64,000 nt of DNA, from NCBI RefSeq assembly GCF_016616095.2, contig NZ_CP067089.2:1116001-1180000 (forward strand), written 5' to 3'. This DNA comes from Breznakiella homolactica. GTDB taxonomy: Bacteria; Spirochaetota; Spirochaetia; Treponematales; Breznakiellaceae. The position numbers and the translations under genes are program-made. The notes beneath the pieces were generated by a model. It was not told the DNA's origin, ran no database searches, and saw only the letters and a list, made by a program, of their open reading frames with translations. This document shows, in pieces, positions 44,028 through 52,427 of this stretch; position 1 is the first letter of the stretch, and every line of letters starts with the position of its first letter.

Positions 44028-45049
44028 ACGACAGCGTCCGTTATTTTGACAGCCAAGATCCCCGCACCGGCGGAAACTCCCTGATCTGCGGCCTCTGCCC
44101 GAACCGCTGCAGTATTCCCCTGGGCGGCGCCGGCCGGTGCCGGGTCAGAAAAAACAACGGAGGCCGAGGAGAACTGCCCTTCCAGGGATATATCACCGCC
44201 ATGGCGGAGGATCCTATTGAAAAGAAGCCGCTGTACCATTTCCGCCCGGGATCATCGGTATTGTCGGTAGGATTTGCCGGGTGCAACCTCCGGTGTCCCT
44301 TCTGCCAGAACTGGCATATTTCACAGAATACCGACTGTCCCGGCGCGTTCAGTTCCCCCGGTGAATTAACCGAAGCCGCGGCGCGCCGGGGCTGCACGGA
44401 ACTGGCCTACACGTATTCGGAACCTCTGGTGCATTTTGAATTCCTCGTAGCGGCCATGGCTCTTGCCCGGAAGGCGGGAATAGCGAATGTGCTGGTAACC
44501 AACGGCTGCATTTCCGAGGAACCCGCCCGGGAAATCCTTGATCTCACCGACGCGGTCAACGTGGATTTAAAGTCGTTTTCTGAAACCACCTACAAAAACA
44601 CCCTCGGCGGCAGCCTAGACTGCGTGCTCGGGTTTATCCGTGCGGCCCGGGATCTGGGGGTCCATACGGAAATAACCACCCTCATCGTTCCTGATCTGAA
44701 TGACAGCCCTGATGAAACCGGAGAAATCATAGATTTTATCGCGTCCCTTTCGCCGGATATTCCGTGGCACCTCTCCGCCTACCATCCGGCTTTTAACTGG
44801 AACGCCCCGCCCACGGATCCCTTCGCGCTGGCGGAAATAGCCCGCAGGGCAAAGGAAAAACTCCACTTTGTGTATGTGGGGAATCTCCCGGGTTTTGACA
44901 ACGAAACCCGCTGCACCGGCTGCGGTGCTGTACTGGTAAGCCGCCGGGGTTACCGGACCGAAATCCCGGGCCTCGCGGCGGATAAGCTGCCGGGGCACAA
45001 GGGCTGCAGCTGCGCTTCCTGCGGAAAAACCGCTCCTATAATTCCATAA
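44024..45049 (+). CDS. amrS: AmmeMemoRadiSam-type radical SAM enzyme (AmrS-like)
   Basis: 341 residues. An N-terminal Cys-rich segment (ICGLCPNRCSIPLGGAGRCR) precedes the radical SAM core with CNLRCPFCQNWHISQ, the C-x3-C-x2-C cluster motif, followed by TYSEPLVHFEF and VDLKSFSETTYKNTLGGSLD. A second Cys cluster closes the protein (CTGCGAVLVSR, CSCASCG). This matches the AmrS branch of pyruvate-formate-lyase-activase-like enzymes, usually encoded with AMMECR1 and Memo partners, which are not in this window. The substrate is unknown. Needs anaerobic conditions. Confidence 0.88.
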   Translation: MNDSVRYFDSQDPRTGGNSLICGLCPNRCSIPLGGAGRCRVRKNNGGRGELPFQGYITAMAEDPIEKKPLYHFRPGSSVLSVGFAGCNLRCPFCQNWHISQNTDCPGAFSSPGELTEAAARRGCTELAYTYSEPLVHFEFLVAAMALARKAGIANVLVTNGCISEEPAREILDLTDAVNVDLKSFSETTYKNTLGGSLDCVLGFIRAARDLGVHTEITTLIVPDLNDSPDETGEIIDFIASLSPDIPWHLSAYHPAFNWNAPPTDPFALAEIARRAKEKLHFVYVGNLPGFDNETRCTGCGAVLVSRRGYRTEIPGLAADKLPGHKGCSCASCGKTAPIIP

Positions 45050-45055
45050 CCGTGA

Positions 45056-45361
45056 TTACCGGAGAATAAAATACAGCGCCGCGGAAACCGCCAGCACCGC
45101 CAGGGCAGTTACCAGGTATACCCATGGGGGCAGCCTTCCGGCGGTGTGGACTTCACGCTGTTTTAGAGGGGTGCCGCCGGAGGGCGGCGCGGAGTATCCG
45201 CAGGAGGGACAGCCCTGGGCGAAGAGATTTTCGGCGCCGGTAAAGTCGCATTTCGGACACCGGACCGACGCAAAGTACCGGCCGCAGCTGGGACAATGCT
45301 TGGCGTCCCGGGGTACTTCCGAACCGCAGTTCTCACAGAAGAAACGGGGACGCTTTTTCAT
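45056..45361 (-). CDS. Zinc-ribbon protein with one membrane anchor
   Basis: 101 residues. Three zinc-ribbon half-motifs are visible: FFCENCGSEVPRDAKHCPSC, VRCPKCDFTG and GCPSCGYS, followed by a linker and a C-terminal hydrophobic helix (WVYLVTALAVLAVSAALYFI). It is probably anchored in the inner membrane with the ribbons in the cytoplasm. The role is unknown. It is downstream of the FmdB-type gene (18-base gap), likely one transcript. Confidence 0.8.
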   Translation of the reverse strand: MKKRPRFFCENCGSEVPRDAKHCPSCGRYFASVRCPKCDFTGAENLFAQGCPSCGYSAPPSGGTPLKQREVHTAGRLPPWVYLVTALAVLAVSAALYFILR

Positions 45362-45379
45362 GAATTTCCCGGAAAGACC

Positions 45380-45661
45380 TTAACCGGCCACCTGTGAATT
45401 CCCCGCGCAGCCGCTGTCGGCTTTTGAGCAGCCGGCGCAGGCCGTTTCGGAGGATTTGGAAGTCGTTTTCTTTCCGCCGCCGCCTTTCTTGTCGGTAACA
45501 TAGAAACCGGAGCCCTTAAAAATGACCCCCATCCCGCCGTTGATGACCCGGCGGACTTCCTTCCCGCATTCGGGGCAGACTTTCACCGGTTCGTCGCTCA
45601 TGTTCTGGAAAACATCGAAATAATGCCCGCAGGTTTTGCATTCGTATTCATAGGTAGGCAT
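45380..45661 (-). CDS. FmdB-family zinc-ribbon protein
   Basis: 93 residues. The N-terminus MPTYEYECKTCGHYFDVFQN and VKVCPECGKEVRRVI give the two CxxC pairs of the FmdB/CxxC_CxxC_SSSS family, followed by GVIFKGSGFYVTD. The tail is Lys/Ser-rich and ends with a further Cys-rich stretch (CAGCSKADSGCAGN). Members are small putative regulators of unclear function. Confidence 0.9.
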   Translation of the reverse strand: MPTYEYECKTCGHYFDVFQNMSDEPVKVCPECGKEVRRVINGGMGVIFKGSGFYVTDKKGGGGKKTTSKSSETACAGCSKADSGCAGNSQVAG

Positions 45662-45686
45662 AAAATAACCTCATTATAAACGGTAA

Positions 45687-45708
45687 ACCCCTTCCCTGGA
45701 GAAGGGGT
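45687..45708. terminator. Hairpin, possible weak terminator
   Basis: ACCCCTTC (45687-45694) pairs exactly with GAAGGGGT (45701-45708) around a 6-base loop. Only a short T-run follows on the minus strand, so termination after the lipoprotein gene is possible but not certain. Confidence 0.4.
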
Positions 45709-45745
45709 GAATATTGAAAGGATTGTTTAGTAAACGTACATTCCC

Positions 45746-46675
45746 TTATTCAGAATATACTGAGAACATGCTGAAAAGTAAAGCCATACCCTCCGCTGTC
45801 ATGGGCCCTGTCCGTATAATAAGGGAGGAACCGTCCAGTTCCGGCGGGTGCGTGAAAAGCGCCGCCATGGCCTCTGCCGCGGGATCGTCTTCCCAGGCCG
45901 CCGCGGAACCTAAAAAGGCCCGGGCCAGGGAAAAAATGGACTGGAACGCCCGGGCCTGGCTCGGGGTTGGGGTTTCAACATAAAAAAGCCCGCTGTACAG
46001 GTCGAAACCGGAGGATCCGGTATTGCCGGGGTCTCCATAGAGCCCGAAAAATATCCGTTCCGCCGGAAATTTGAGGGAAATTCCCAGGGCTGAGAAGAAA
46101 CTGTTGATGGGGTCCGCCGCGTCCTCGACGAGGCCCGCCATGGCCGAACCGGCCTGGAGTTCCCGGAGGCGTTGGGGGGACTCAAACCCCGGGGGAACAA
46201 TAAAGGGGTCCCCGTCGGACACATAGGCGGTATTCTTATTCAAAGCCATGGAAACACCAAAAGCATCCGAATGCCAGTAGGCATTGCCGGTTTCGGATTT
46301 GTTCTTTTTCCATGATGAACTGAACGTAAACGACAGCGCGCTCCGGAAACTCGGGAACTTTCCCTGGGCAACGGCCATATACCGCCGGGCGGTCCCCTTT
46401 GGGTAGAGGGCCGCCGCCGCGGTTTCGGTCATGTCCAGGGCATCCTTGGTTGCCAAGCCGCTTATGGCCCCGAAGTCAGCCAGCTCGAGGATGGGCCGGG
46501 CGGCGGGCACATCGATATAGAGGTACGCCGACGCACCCGGGGCAAGCGGAGCAAACACATCGGGCAGTTCCTTATAAAAGGAAACCGGCTTCGGATTGCT
46601 CGCGCAGGACGCGAGAACCCAGAGCCCCAGTATGGCCGCCGCGGCTTTTGCCGTCCGCATACAAATACGGCTCAT
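45746..46675 (-). CDS. Lipoprotein of unknown function
   Basis: 309 residues from MSRICMRTAKAAAAILGLWV. The lipobox ends at Cys24 (VLASC). Earlier in-frame codons begin with a TTG inside ileS and are less likely. The mature part is rich in Ser, Ala, Phe and Gly and contains FFGLYGDPGNTGSSGFDLYS and ALSFTFSSSWKKNKS, but no motif I recognise. It starts 5 bases after the ileS stop, so it probably shares the ileS transcript. Presumably attached to the inner or outer membrane. Confidence 0.72.
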   Translation of the reverse strand: MSRICMRTAKAAAAILGLWVLASCASNPKPVSFYKELPDVFAPLAPGASAYLYIDVPAARPILELADFGAISGLATKDALDMTETAAAALYPKGTARRYMAVAQGKFPSFRSALSFTFSSSWKKNKSETGNAYWHSDAFGVSMALNKNTAYVSDGDPFIVPPGFESPQRLRELQAGSAMAGLVEDAADPINSFFSALGISLKFPAERIFFGLYGDPGNTGSSGFDLYSGLFYVETPTPSQARAFQSIFSLARAFLGSAAAWEDDPAAEAMAALFTHPPELDGSSLIIRTGPMTAEGMALLFSMFSVYSE

Positions 46676-46679
46676 GGCG

Positions 46680-49600
46680 CTACGCTTTCTCAATTTTTAC
46701 CGACCAGGATTCGTCCCCGGCTTCGAGTTCCGTCATACCCTCTGCGGAGCCCCACTCTATCCGGGTCGCCAGGGTTTCCGCGGCGACGTAATCGGCAAAG
46801 TCCTCCCAGGCGGCTTTCAGCCGGTCCGACCCTGACAGGCGCAGAACAATCCGGTCGGTCACGGCCAGGCCTATTTCCTTCCTGAGATTCTGTACGCCCC
46901 GGACAAGGTCCCGGACATCCCCTTCCCGGGACAGTTCCTCGGTGACCTCCGTATCGAGCCCTACTGTGAGGGTTCCTTCGTTGAGCACCTTGAGGTTCGC
47001 CTTTTCGAGCCGCCGGATGTCGAGTTTTTCCGCGGTGATGTCCACGGTTTTTCCGGCCACATCGATGGAAAGAGTCGCCCCGTCCAGAAGGCCCTGTATC
47101 TCGGACTGGCTCAGGGTTTCGATGCGTCCGGCCGCTGTTTTCATATCCTTGCCCAGCTCTTTGCCCAGAACCCGGAAATTCGCCTTGGCCTGGTATTCGA
47201 CCAGGTCTTCCTCGTTGTCCCGGAAGACTACGTTTTTTACGTTCAGTTCTTCCCGGATGATGTCCTCCATTTCCAGGAGCACCTTTTTCTCATCCGGATT
47301 CCGGGTTACCAGTTCCACGGTTTTCAGGGGCTGGCGGACTTTTACGTTGTACTGTGACCGGAGGGCCCGGCCCATGGAGACCGCGTGCTGCACCGCCGCC
47401 ATTTTAAATTCCAGGTCCCGGTCGCGCCGGGCTTCGTCCACTGCCGGAAAATCCGTCAGGTGCACCGATTCGGGGTCGTTTTCATTTTTGAGGTTGAACC
47501 AGATCGCGTCGGTGATAAAGGGCATTATCGGGCACGCCACGGCGATCAGGGTCCTGAGCACGGAATACAGGGTTCCGTAGGCTTCGGTTTTGTCCCCGTC
47601 GTTCTCACTGCGCCAGAACCGTCGGCGGGACCGCCGGATGTACCAGTTGTTGAGCAGGTCGATAAAATCGATGATGGGGTCCACCGCTTTGGACAGGTCG
47701 TACACGTCCAGGGCGCCGCCGACCTTTTCCTTGAGGGCTTCCGCCATGGAAAGGATCCATTTATCCAGAGGATTGGAGGGATTCGCCGGAGCGGCCGCCG
47801 GGGTAATGCCGTCGATGTTCGCGTAAGTTACGAAGAAACTGTAGGCGTTCCAGAGGGGAATGATGATGCTCTTCATGATATCCCGGACGCCGTCGTCGGT
47901 GTACCGGAGATCGTCGGATTTAACGATGGCTGAATGCATCAGGAAGAGGCGCACCGCGTCGGAGCCGAAGGTATTTACCACCTCAATGGGATCGGTGTAG
48001 TTCCGCAGGCTCTTGGACATTTTCTTGCCGTCCCCGGCGAGGACCAGGCCGCTGACCACGCAGTTGAGGAAGGCCGGCCGCTTGAACAGCGCCGCCGCCA
48101 GGACCGTCAAAGTATAAAACCACCCCCGGGTCTGGTCGAGGCCTTCGTTGATAAAATCCGCGGGAAAATGGGCGTCGAAGAATTCCTTGTTCTCAAATGG
48201 ATAGTGGTTCTGGCCGTAGGGCATGGCCCCGGATTCGAACCAGCAGTCCAGTACCTCCGGGATGCGGTGCATGGTTCCGCCGCATTCGCAGGGTATGGTG
48301 ATCCCGTCGATGATGTGTTTGTGCAGATCTTCCGGCTCGGCGCCGGAAAGTTCCTTGAGTTCCGCCCGGCTCCCGATGCAGATGGTTTTGGCGCAGTCGC
48401 CGCATTTCCAGATCGGCAGGGGATTGCCCCAGTACCGGTTCCGGCTGATAGCCCAGTCCCGGGCGCCTTCGAGCCATTTGCCGAAGCGGCCGTGTTTAAT
48501 ATGCTCGGGAACCCAGTAGATCTGTTCGTTGGCGTCGATCATATCCTGTTTGATGTCTTCCACCCGCACAAACCAGGAACTGACCGCCCGGTAGATGAGC
48601 GGACTCTGGCAGCGCCAGCAGTGGGGATAGGCATGGAGGATCTGTTCCCGCTTGACGAGTCTGCCCTCAGCTTTGAGGCGGTCCATGATGGCCTTGTCCG
48701 CGTCCTTGACAAAGAGTCCCTTAAAATCCGGTACCTCATCGGTAAAACGGCATTCCGCGTCCACCGGGCAGATTGTGGGAATTCCCGTTCCTTTGAGAAC
48801 CCGCTGGTCGTCCTCACCGAAACCCGGTGCGGTATGGACAATACCGGTGCCGTCCCCGGTGGTGACGTAATCTCCGGGATAGGTTCTGAATGCGTTCTCC
48901 GAAGCGTCCCTGAAGTACGGAAACAGCGGTTCATATTGGATACCGATCAGCTCGGAACCTTTCTTTTTCCAGATAACCTTGTATTCCGATTCATCCTTAT
49001 AGTAAGCTCCCAGCCGGGCTTCCGCCAGGATATAGCGGTCACCGCCGTCCTCAATGAGCACATAATCAATATCCGGGCCCATAACCAGAGCCAGGTTTGA
49101 CGGCAGGGTCCAGGGTGTGGTGGTCCAGGCGAGGATATAGGTTTTCCCGTCCCCAAGGCCGTCAAGACCGCCGGCAGCCGCGGGAGTACCCGCCGCGGTT
49201 CCTTTTACCGTAAACCGGACCGTAATGGCCGGATCGTGGACATCCTTGTACCCGCCGAGGTTGAGCTCGTGGTTGGACAGTACCGTGGAACACCGGGGAC
49301 AGTACGGCAGAATGTAATAGCCTTCGTACAGGAGCCCCTTATCCCAGAGGGATTTCATGACCCACCAGATGGACTCCATGTAATCCGGGTCCATGGTCTT
49401 GTAATCGTTGTCGAAATCCACCCAGCGGCCGAGACGGGTGATTACCCGGCGCCATTCATCGACGTACTGGAGCACCGAGGCGCGGCAGGCTTCGTTGAAG
49501 TTGGCGATCCCGTATTCCTCGATATCGGTCTTTGAGTTGAGGCCCAGTTCCTTTTCAATGAGATTTTCTACCGGAAGGCCGTGACAGTCCCAGCCGAACC

Positions 49601-49844
49601 GGCGCTCGACCTTCATGCCCTTCATGGTTTTATAGCGCGGAATAATGTCCTTAATCACATTGGGAACGAAGTGCCCGAAATGGGGCATGCCCGTAGCAAA
49701 GGGGGGACCGTCGTAAAATACGTACTCCTCCGCCCCTTCCCGCTGTGTTATGGATTTTTTGAAAATTCCGTTTTTTTCCCAAAAAGCCAATACTTCTTCT
49801 TCGAGTTTGGGAAAACTGACCCGGGGGTCCACGCTTTTATACAC
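46680..49844 (-). CDS. ileS: Isoleucyl-tRNA synthetase, long (type 2-like) form
   Basis: 1054 residues. The HIGH site is HFGH (residues 55-58, in FATGMPHFGHFVPN) and the KMSKS loop is GKKMSKSLRNY near residue 608. The CP1 editing domain lies between them, followed by the anticodon domain. It charges tRNA(Ile). Length, the MYKSVDPRVSFPKLEEEVLA start and the long C-terminal extension (~880-1054) fit the eukaryote-like type 2 enzymes rather than the ~930-residue zinc-finger-ended bacterial type 1. The start is GTG at 49844 with a GGAGG site. No T-box leader is seen in the 49845-49940 upstream region. Confidence 0.94.
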   Translation of the reverse strand: MYKSVDPRVSFPKLEEEVLAFWEKNGIFKKSITQREGAEEYVFYDGPPFATGMPHFGHFVPNVIKDIIPRYKTMKGMKVERRFGWDCHGLPVENLIEKELGLNSKTDIEEYGIANFNEACRASVLQYVDEWRRVITRLGRWVDFDNDYKTMDPDYMESIWWVMKSLWDKGLLYEGYYILPYCPRCSTVLSNHELNLGGYKDVHDPAITVRFTVKGTAAGTPAAAGGLDGLGDGKTYILAWTTTPWTLPSNLALVMGPDIDYVLIEDGGDRYILAEARLGAYYKDESEYKVIWKKKGSELIGIQYEPLFPYFRDASENAFRTYPGDYVTTGDGTGIVHTAPGFGEDDQRVLKGTGIPTICPVDAECRFTDEVPDFKGLFVKDADKAIMDRLKAEGRLVKREQILHAYPHCWRCQSPLIYRAVSSWFVRVEDIKQDMIDANEQIYWVPEHIKHGRFGKWLEGARDWAISRNRYWGNPLPIWKCGDCAKTICIGSRAELKELSGAEPEDLHKHIIDGITIPCECGGTMHRIPEVLDCWFESGAMPYGQNHYPFENKEFFDAHFPADFINEGLDQTRGWFYTLTVLAAALFKRPAFLNCVVSGLVLAGDGKKMSKSLRNYTDPIEVVNTFGSDAVRLFLMHSAIVKSDDLRYTDDGVRDIMKSIIIPLWNAYSFFVTYANIDGITPAAAPANPSNPLDKWILSMAEALKEKVGGALDVYDLSKAVDPIIDFIDLLNNWYIRRSRRRFWRSENDGDKTEAYGTLYSVLRTLIAVACPIMPFITDAIWFNLKNENDPESVHLTDFPAVDEARRDRDLEFKMAAVQHAVSMGRALRSQYNVKVRQPLKTVELVTRNPDEKKVLLEMEDIIREELNVKNVVFRDNEEDLVEYQAKANFRVLGKELGKDMKTAAGRIETLSQSEIQGLLDGATLSIDVAGKTVDITAEKLDIRRLEKANLKVLNEGTLTVGLDTEVTEELSREGDVRDLVRGVQNLRKEIGLAVTDRIVLRLSGSDRLKAAWEDFADYVAAETLATRIEWGSAEGMTELEAGDESWSVKIEKA

Positions 49845-49940
49845 CTGTGTGCCTCCACTAAGACCGGCCCCGCAAAGGGCCGTTTCTGCAATAGTTTCTA
49901 TAATATGCCATAAGTTGTATACTTTTTCCAGTAGAAACCC

Positions 49941-50114
49941 AGGGCATCCGCAGTATACTGAGACCTCCCCGGCGCAGCATGGAAAAACAAATTCCCGGGG
50001 TCCTGTCGGATGGAAACAATCCCCGGATCCGGGTATTGCGTTCCATCCGACACCCCGCGTTTCCTGTTCTCACCATGCTGCGGGGCTGCTGCCCGGGCAT
50101 ACTGCGGGTGCCCT
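49941..50114 (-). repeat. Intergenic nested-hairpin element (copy C)
   Basis: Three nested inverted repeats share one centre: 49941-49956 with 50099-50114 (15 of 16 paired), 49973-49982 with 50073-50082 (CGCAGCATGG, perfect) and 50004-50015 with 50041-50052 (TGTCGGATGGAA, perfect). Its minus strand aligns with 8975-9102. The stem bases that differ between the two copies change on both arms. It occupies most of the 328-base divergent gap between ileS and nth; a separate short hairpin (50102-50107 with 50116-50121) follows. Confidence 0.75.
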
Positions 50115-50172
50115 GCCGCAGCGGGTGGTACGCGGTCATGGCAGCCTGTTCGGGCTATAAGAGGAGGATTTT

Positions 50173-50835
50173 ATGGATTCAGGGGAAAATACAAAACAGA
50201 AGGGAAAACGCCTGGAGAAGATAATTACCGTCCTTCAGCCGCTGTATCCCCGGCTGAAGCCCATGCTTCATTATAAAACACCCTTTCAGCTGCTGGTTGC
50301 CACGGTGCTGGCGGCCCAGTGCACCGACGCCATGGTCAATACGGTAACCCCTGCCCTGTTTTCCCGGTATCCCGATCCCAAGGCCCTTTCCGAAGCGCCC
50401 CTGGACGATCTGGAAACCATAATCCATTCCACGGGGTTTTACCGGGCAAAATCCCGGAACATCAAAACCCTGTCGGCCATTCTCACCGCGGATTACAGCG
50501 GAGAAGTTCCCCGGACCATGGATGAACTCACCCGCCTCCCCGGGGTGGGACGGAAAACCGCGGGGGTAGTGCTTTCGGCGTTCTTTGATGTCCCGGCCAT
50601 CATTGTGGATACCCATTTTATGCGGGTTACCCGGCGCATGGGATTCACGGATTCGGACAATCCGGCACATATCGAAAAGGATATAGCCGCCGCGGCCCCG
50701 GAATCCCAATGGACAGCCATAAGCCACATTCTCAACCAGCACGGCCGGGCCGTCTGCCACGCCCGGAAACCCGAATGCGGTGTCTGCACCGCCGAATATC
50801 TCTGTCCGAAAAACGGTGTCCCGGAAAAACCGTAG
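50173..50835 (+). CDS. nth: Endonuclease III (base-excision DNA glycosylase/AP lyase)
   Basis: 220 residues. The LLVATVLAAQCTDAMVNTVT region, helix-hairpin-helix LPGVGRKTAGVVL with catalytic Lys (GRKTA), catalytic Asp in VDTHFMRVTRRMG, and the C-terminal [4Fe-4S] loop C-x6-C-x2-C-x5-C (CHARKPECGVCTAEYLC) are all present. It removes oxidised pyrimidines from DNA and cleaves the abasic site. An AGAGGAGGATTTT ribosome site precedes the ATG. Both flanking gaps are filled by hairpin elements. Confidence 0.95.
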   Translation: MDSGENTKQKGKRLEKIITVLQPLYPRLKPMLHYKTPFQLLVATVLAAQCTDAMVNTVTPALFSRYPDPKALSEAPLDDLETIIHSTGFYRAKSRNIKTLSAILTADYSGEVPRTMDELTRLPGVGRKTAGVVLSAFFDVPAIIVDTHFMRVTRRMGFTDSDNPAHIEKDIAAAAPESQWTAISHILNQHGRAVCHARKPECGVCTAEYLCPKNGVPEKP

Positions 50836-51045
50836 TCCCTGCCTTTCCTGCCGGATTTTCGGGGCAATTGCCCGTGCAGAAATGATAATGCCTCTCGGTC
50901 TCGATCTACCATCTCCCCGGAAACGTCCGCCACCCCAGCCGCAGGCCGCTGAGGAGCTATTCCCCTTGTGATACGACAGGCCCCGCAGAACCATTATCCT
51001 CGGGTGCTTTCCGGTTTGAAAGACCCGGTACTTCCCCCTCTCCAG
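50836..51045 (-). repeat. Intergenic hairpin element, head/tail type (copy D)
   Basis: Read on the minus strand it has the same GGGGGA head and ccggaaagcacccg block as copies A1 and B. It then has atggttctgcggggcctgtc running into GTATC (GCGGGGCCTGTCGTA at 50986-50972), a GGGAATAGCTCC stretch close to GGGAATGGCTCC of copy B, and an ATTTCTGCACGGGCA that corresponds to ATTTCTGTACGACAC of copy B. The right arm has diverged, so the long hairpin is partly lost. It directly precedes the GntR/HutC gene's leader. Confidence 0.65.
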
Positions 51046-51114
51046 CTTGAAGTTATACCAAATTTGTCATACCATTGTACCGGGAATGTTTTTTCATGTC
51101 CCCTGGAGAGCAGC

Positions 51115-51840
51115 ATGAAAACAAAGCATCAGATGCTTTTTACGGACATTCAGAATAAGATCCTCAGCGGCGAATGGTACCACAGCATGCTCATGCCCAC
51201 GGAGAACGAGCTGTGCCAGATGTACGCCGTGAGCCGGATCACCGTCCGCCGTGCCCTGGATGATCTCGAGCGGATCGGCCTGATAAACCGGATACAGGGA
51301 AAGGGCTCCTTCGTAAGCCATGAGATACTCCGGTCCGGAGAAAGCCAGAAAGGCTTCAGCCAGCATCTCGGGGACCTTGGCATACGGATTAATTCTGTGC
51401 TCCTGGAAAAGGAATTTACCGGTGCGCCCCAGGACGTCAGCCGCCGGCTGCGGCTTCCCGGCGGTACCCCGGTCTGGCATTTTTCACGGCTCAGGCTGAT
51501 CGGGGATAAACCCGTGGCCATAATGAATACCTATGTCGCCGAGGCCATGGGCAGGGCCATGCTGGACTACAACCTTGAGGAAGAGTCGTTCTACCATCTC
51601 TATGAGAAAATAAGCGGAAAGCCGGTGGCAGCCACCGACGGTACGATAACCGCGATTATCCCGAAACCGGAACTCTGCGATCTTCTGAAGGTTGAGCCCG
51701 GATCGGCCCACATCTGGTATAAAAGCGTCGGTTACCTCGAAGGCAATGAACCGGCGGAGGTGAACTATTCAATCTTCAACGCTAATTTATATGAATTTTC
51801 GGTCAGCATGAGTGACGTACGGATCATGGAGGTGCCCTGA
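51115..51840 (+). CDS. GntR-family regulator, HutC/UTRA type
   Basis: 241 residues from MKTKHQMLFTDIQNKILSGE, with a GGAG site; the longer open frame upstream runs through a repeat element. The winged helix is ~1-70 (MLMPTENELCQMYAVSRITV, RRALDDLERIGLINRIQGKG). The UTRA ligand domain is ~85-240 (LPGGTPVWHFSRLRLIGDKP, YEKISGKPVAATDGTITAII). UTRA domains bind small sugars, phosphosugars or similar effectors. It is convergent with the six-gene operon downstream and is the natural candidate to control it. The leader contains TATACCA and CATACCA half-sites. Confidence 0.9.
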   Translation: MKTKHQMLFTDIQNKILSGEWYHSMLMPTENELCQMYAVSRITVRRALDDLERIGLINRIQGKGSFVSHEILRSGESQKGFSQHLGDLGIRINSVLLEKEFTGAPQDVSRRLRLPGGTPVWHFSRLRLIGDKPVAIMNTYVAEAMGRAMLDYNLEEESFYHLYEKISGKPVAATDGTITAIIPKPELCDLLKVEPGSAHIWYKSVGYLEGNEPAEVNYSIFNANLYEFSVSMSDVRIMEVP

Positions 51841-51843
51841 CCG

Positions 51844-52416
51844 TCAGGGCGCTTTCCACAGCCGGAACTGCGGTTCATATACGCCGAAACGGTCCAGGAT
51901 TTTTTTACCGGTATCTTCCACAATAAGCAGGTTCCTTTTTTCACGCTCCATAAAACCGGTTTCCGTCATCCTGTCCAGCATGGCAATAAGGGGATCAAAA
52001 AAGCCCTCTACATTGAGGAGGGCCACAGGCTTGTCCGACAGCCCAATCTGAAGCCAGGTGAAAATTTCGGCAAATTCATCCAGGGTGCCGATGCCCCCGG
52101 GCATGACAATAAAGCCCTGGGCCAGGCGGTACATGGTTTCCTTGCGCTGATGCATGGTTTCCACCAGGATGTATTCGTCTATTTCGAAATCCCTGCTGTG
52201 GCTGTGGAACCGCTCCGGGGACACCCCCGTAACGTAGCCGCCGCTCCGCTTTGCCGACAGGGCAACTTCGCCCATCAGGCCCCGGCTTCCCGCGCCGTAG
52301 ATCAGGGTAATGCCGTTTTCCGCCAGGGTTTTTCCCAGTTCCGATGCGTATTCCCGGTACTTTTCATCATTTCCGAAACTTGATCCGCAGAATACACAAA
52401 TACGGGAAATATCCAC
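51844..52416 (-). CDS. LOG-family nucleotide phosphoribohydrolase
   Basis: 190 residues. It shows both LOG signatures, MHQRKETM and PGGIGTLDE, plus the N-terminal ICVFCGSSFGNDEKY and GAGSRGLMGEVA of the Rossmann fold. Proven members (plant and bacterial LOG) cleave the N-glycosidic bond of nucleoside 5'-monophosphates, giving a free base and ribose 5-phosphate. It is the last gene of the operon, 11 bases after the PHP-domain gene. Its presence beside NADAR and a phosphorylase-like protein suggests work on a ribosylated substrate. Confidence 0.88.
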   Translation of the reverse strand: MDISRICVFCGSSFGNDEKYREYASELGKTLAENGITLIYGAGSRGLMGEVALSAKRSGGYVTGVSPERFHSHSRDFEIDEYILVETMHQRKETMYRLAQGFIVMPGGIGTLDEFAEIFTWLQIGLSDKPVALLNVEGFFDPLIAMLDRMTETGFMEREKRNLLIVEDTGKKILDRFGVYEPQFRLWKAP

Positions 52417-52427
52417 ACTGCCCTTCC

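Noticed and set aside
49845-49980. Possible T-box riboswitch upstream of ileS
   Set aside because: No T-box consensus or long structured leader with terminator was found; the region is mostly the flank of repeat copy C.
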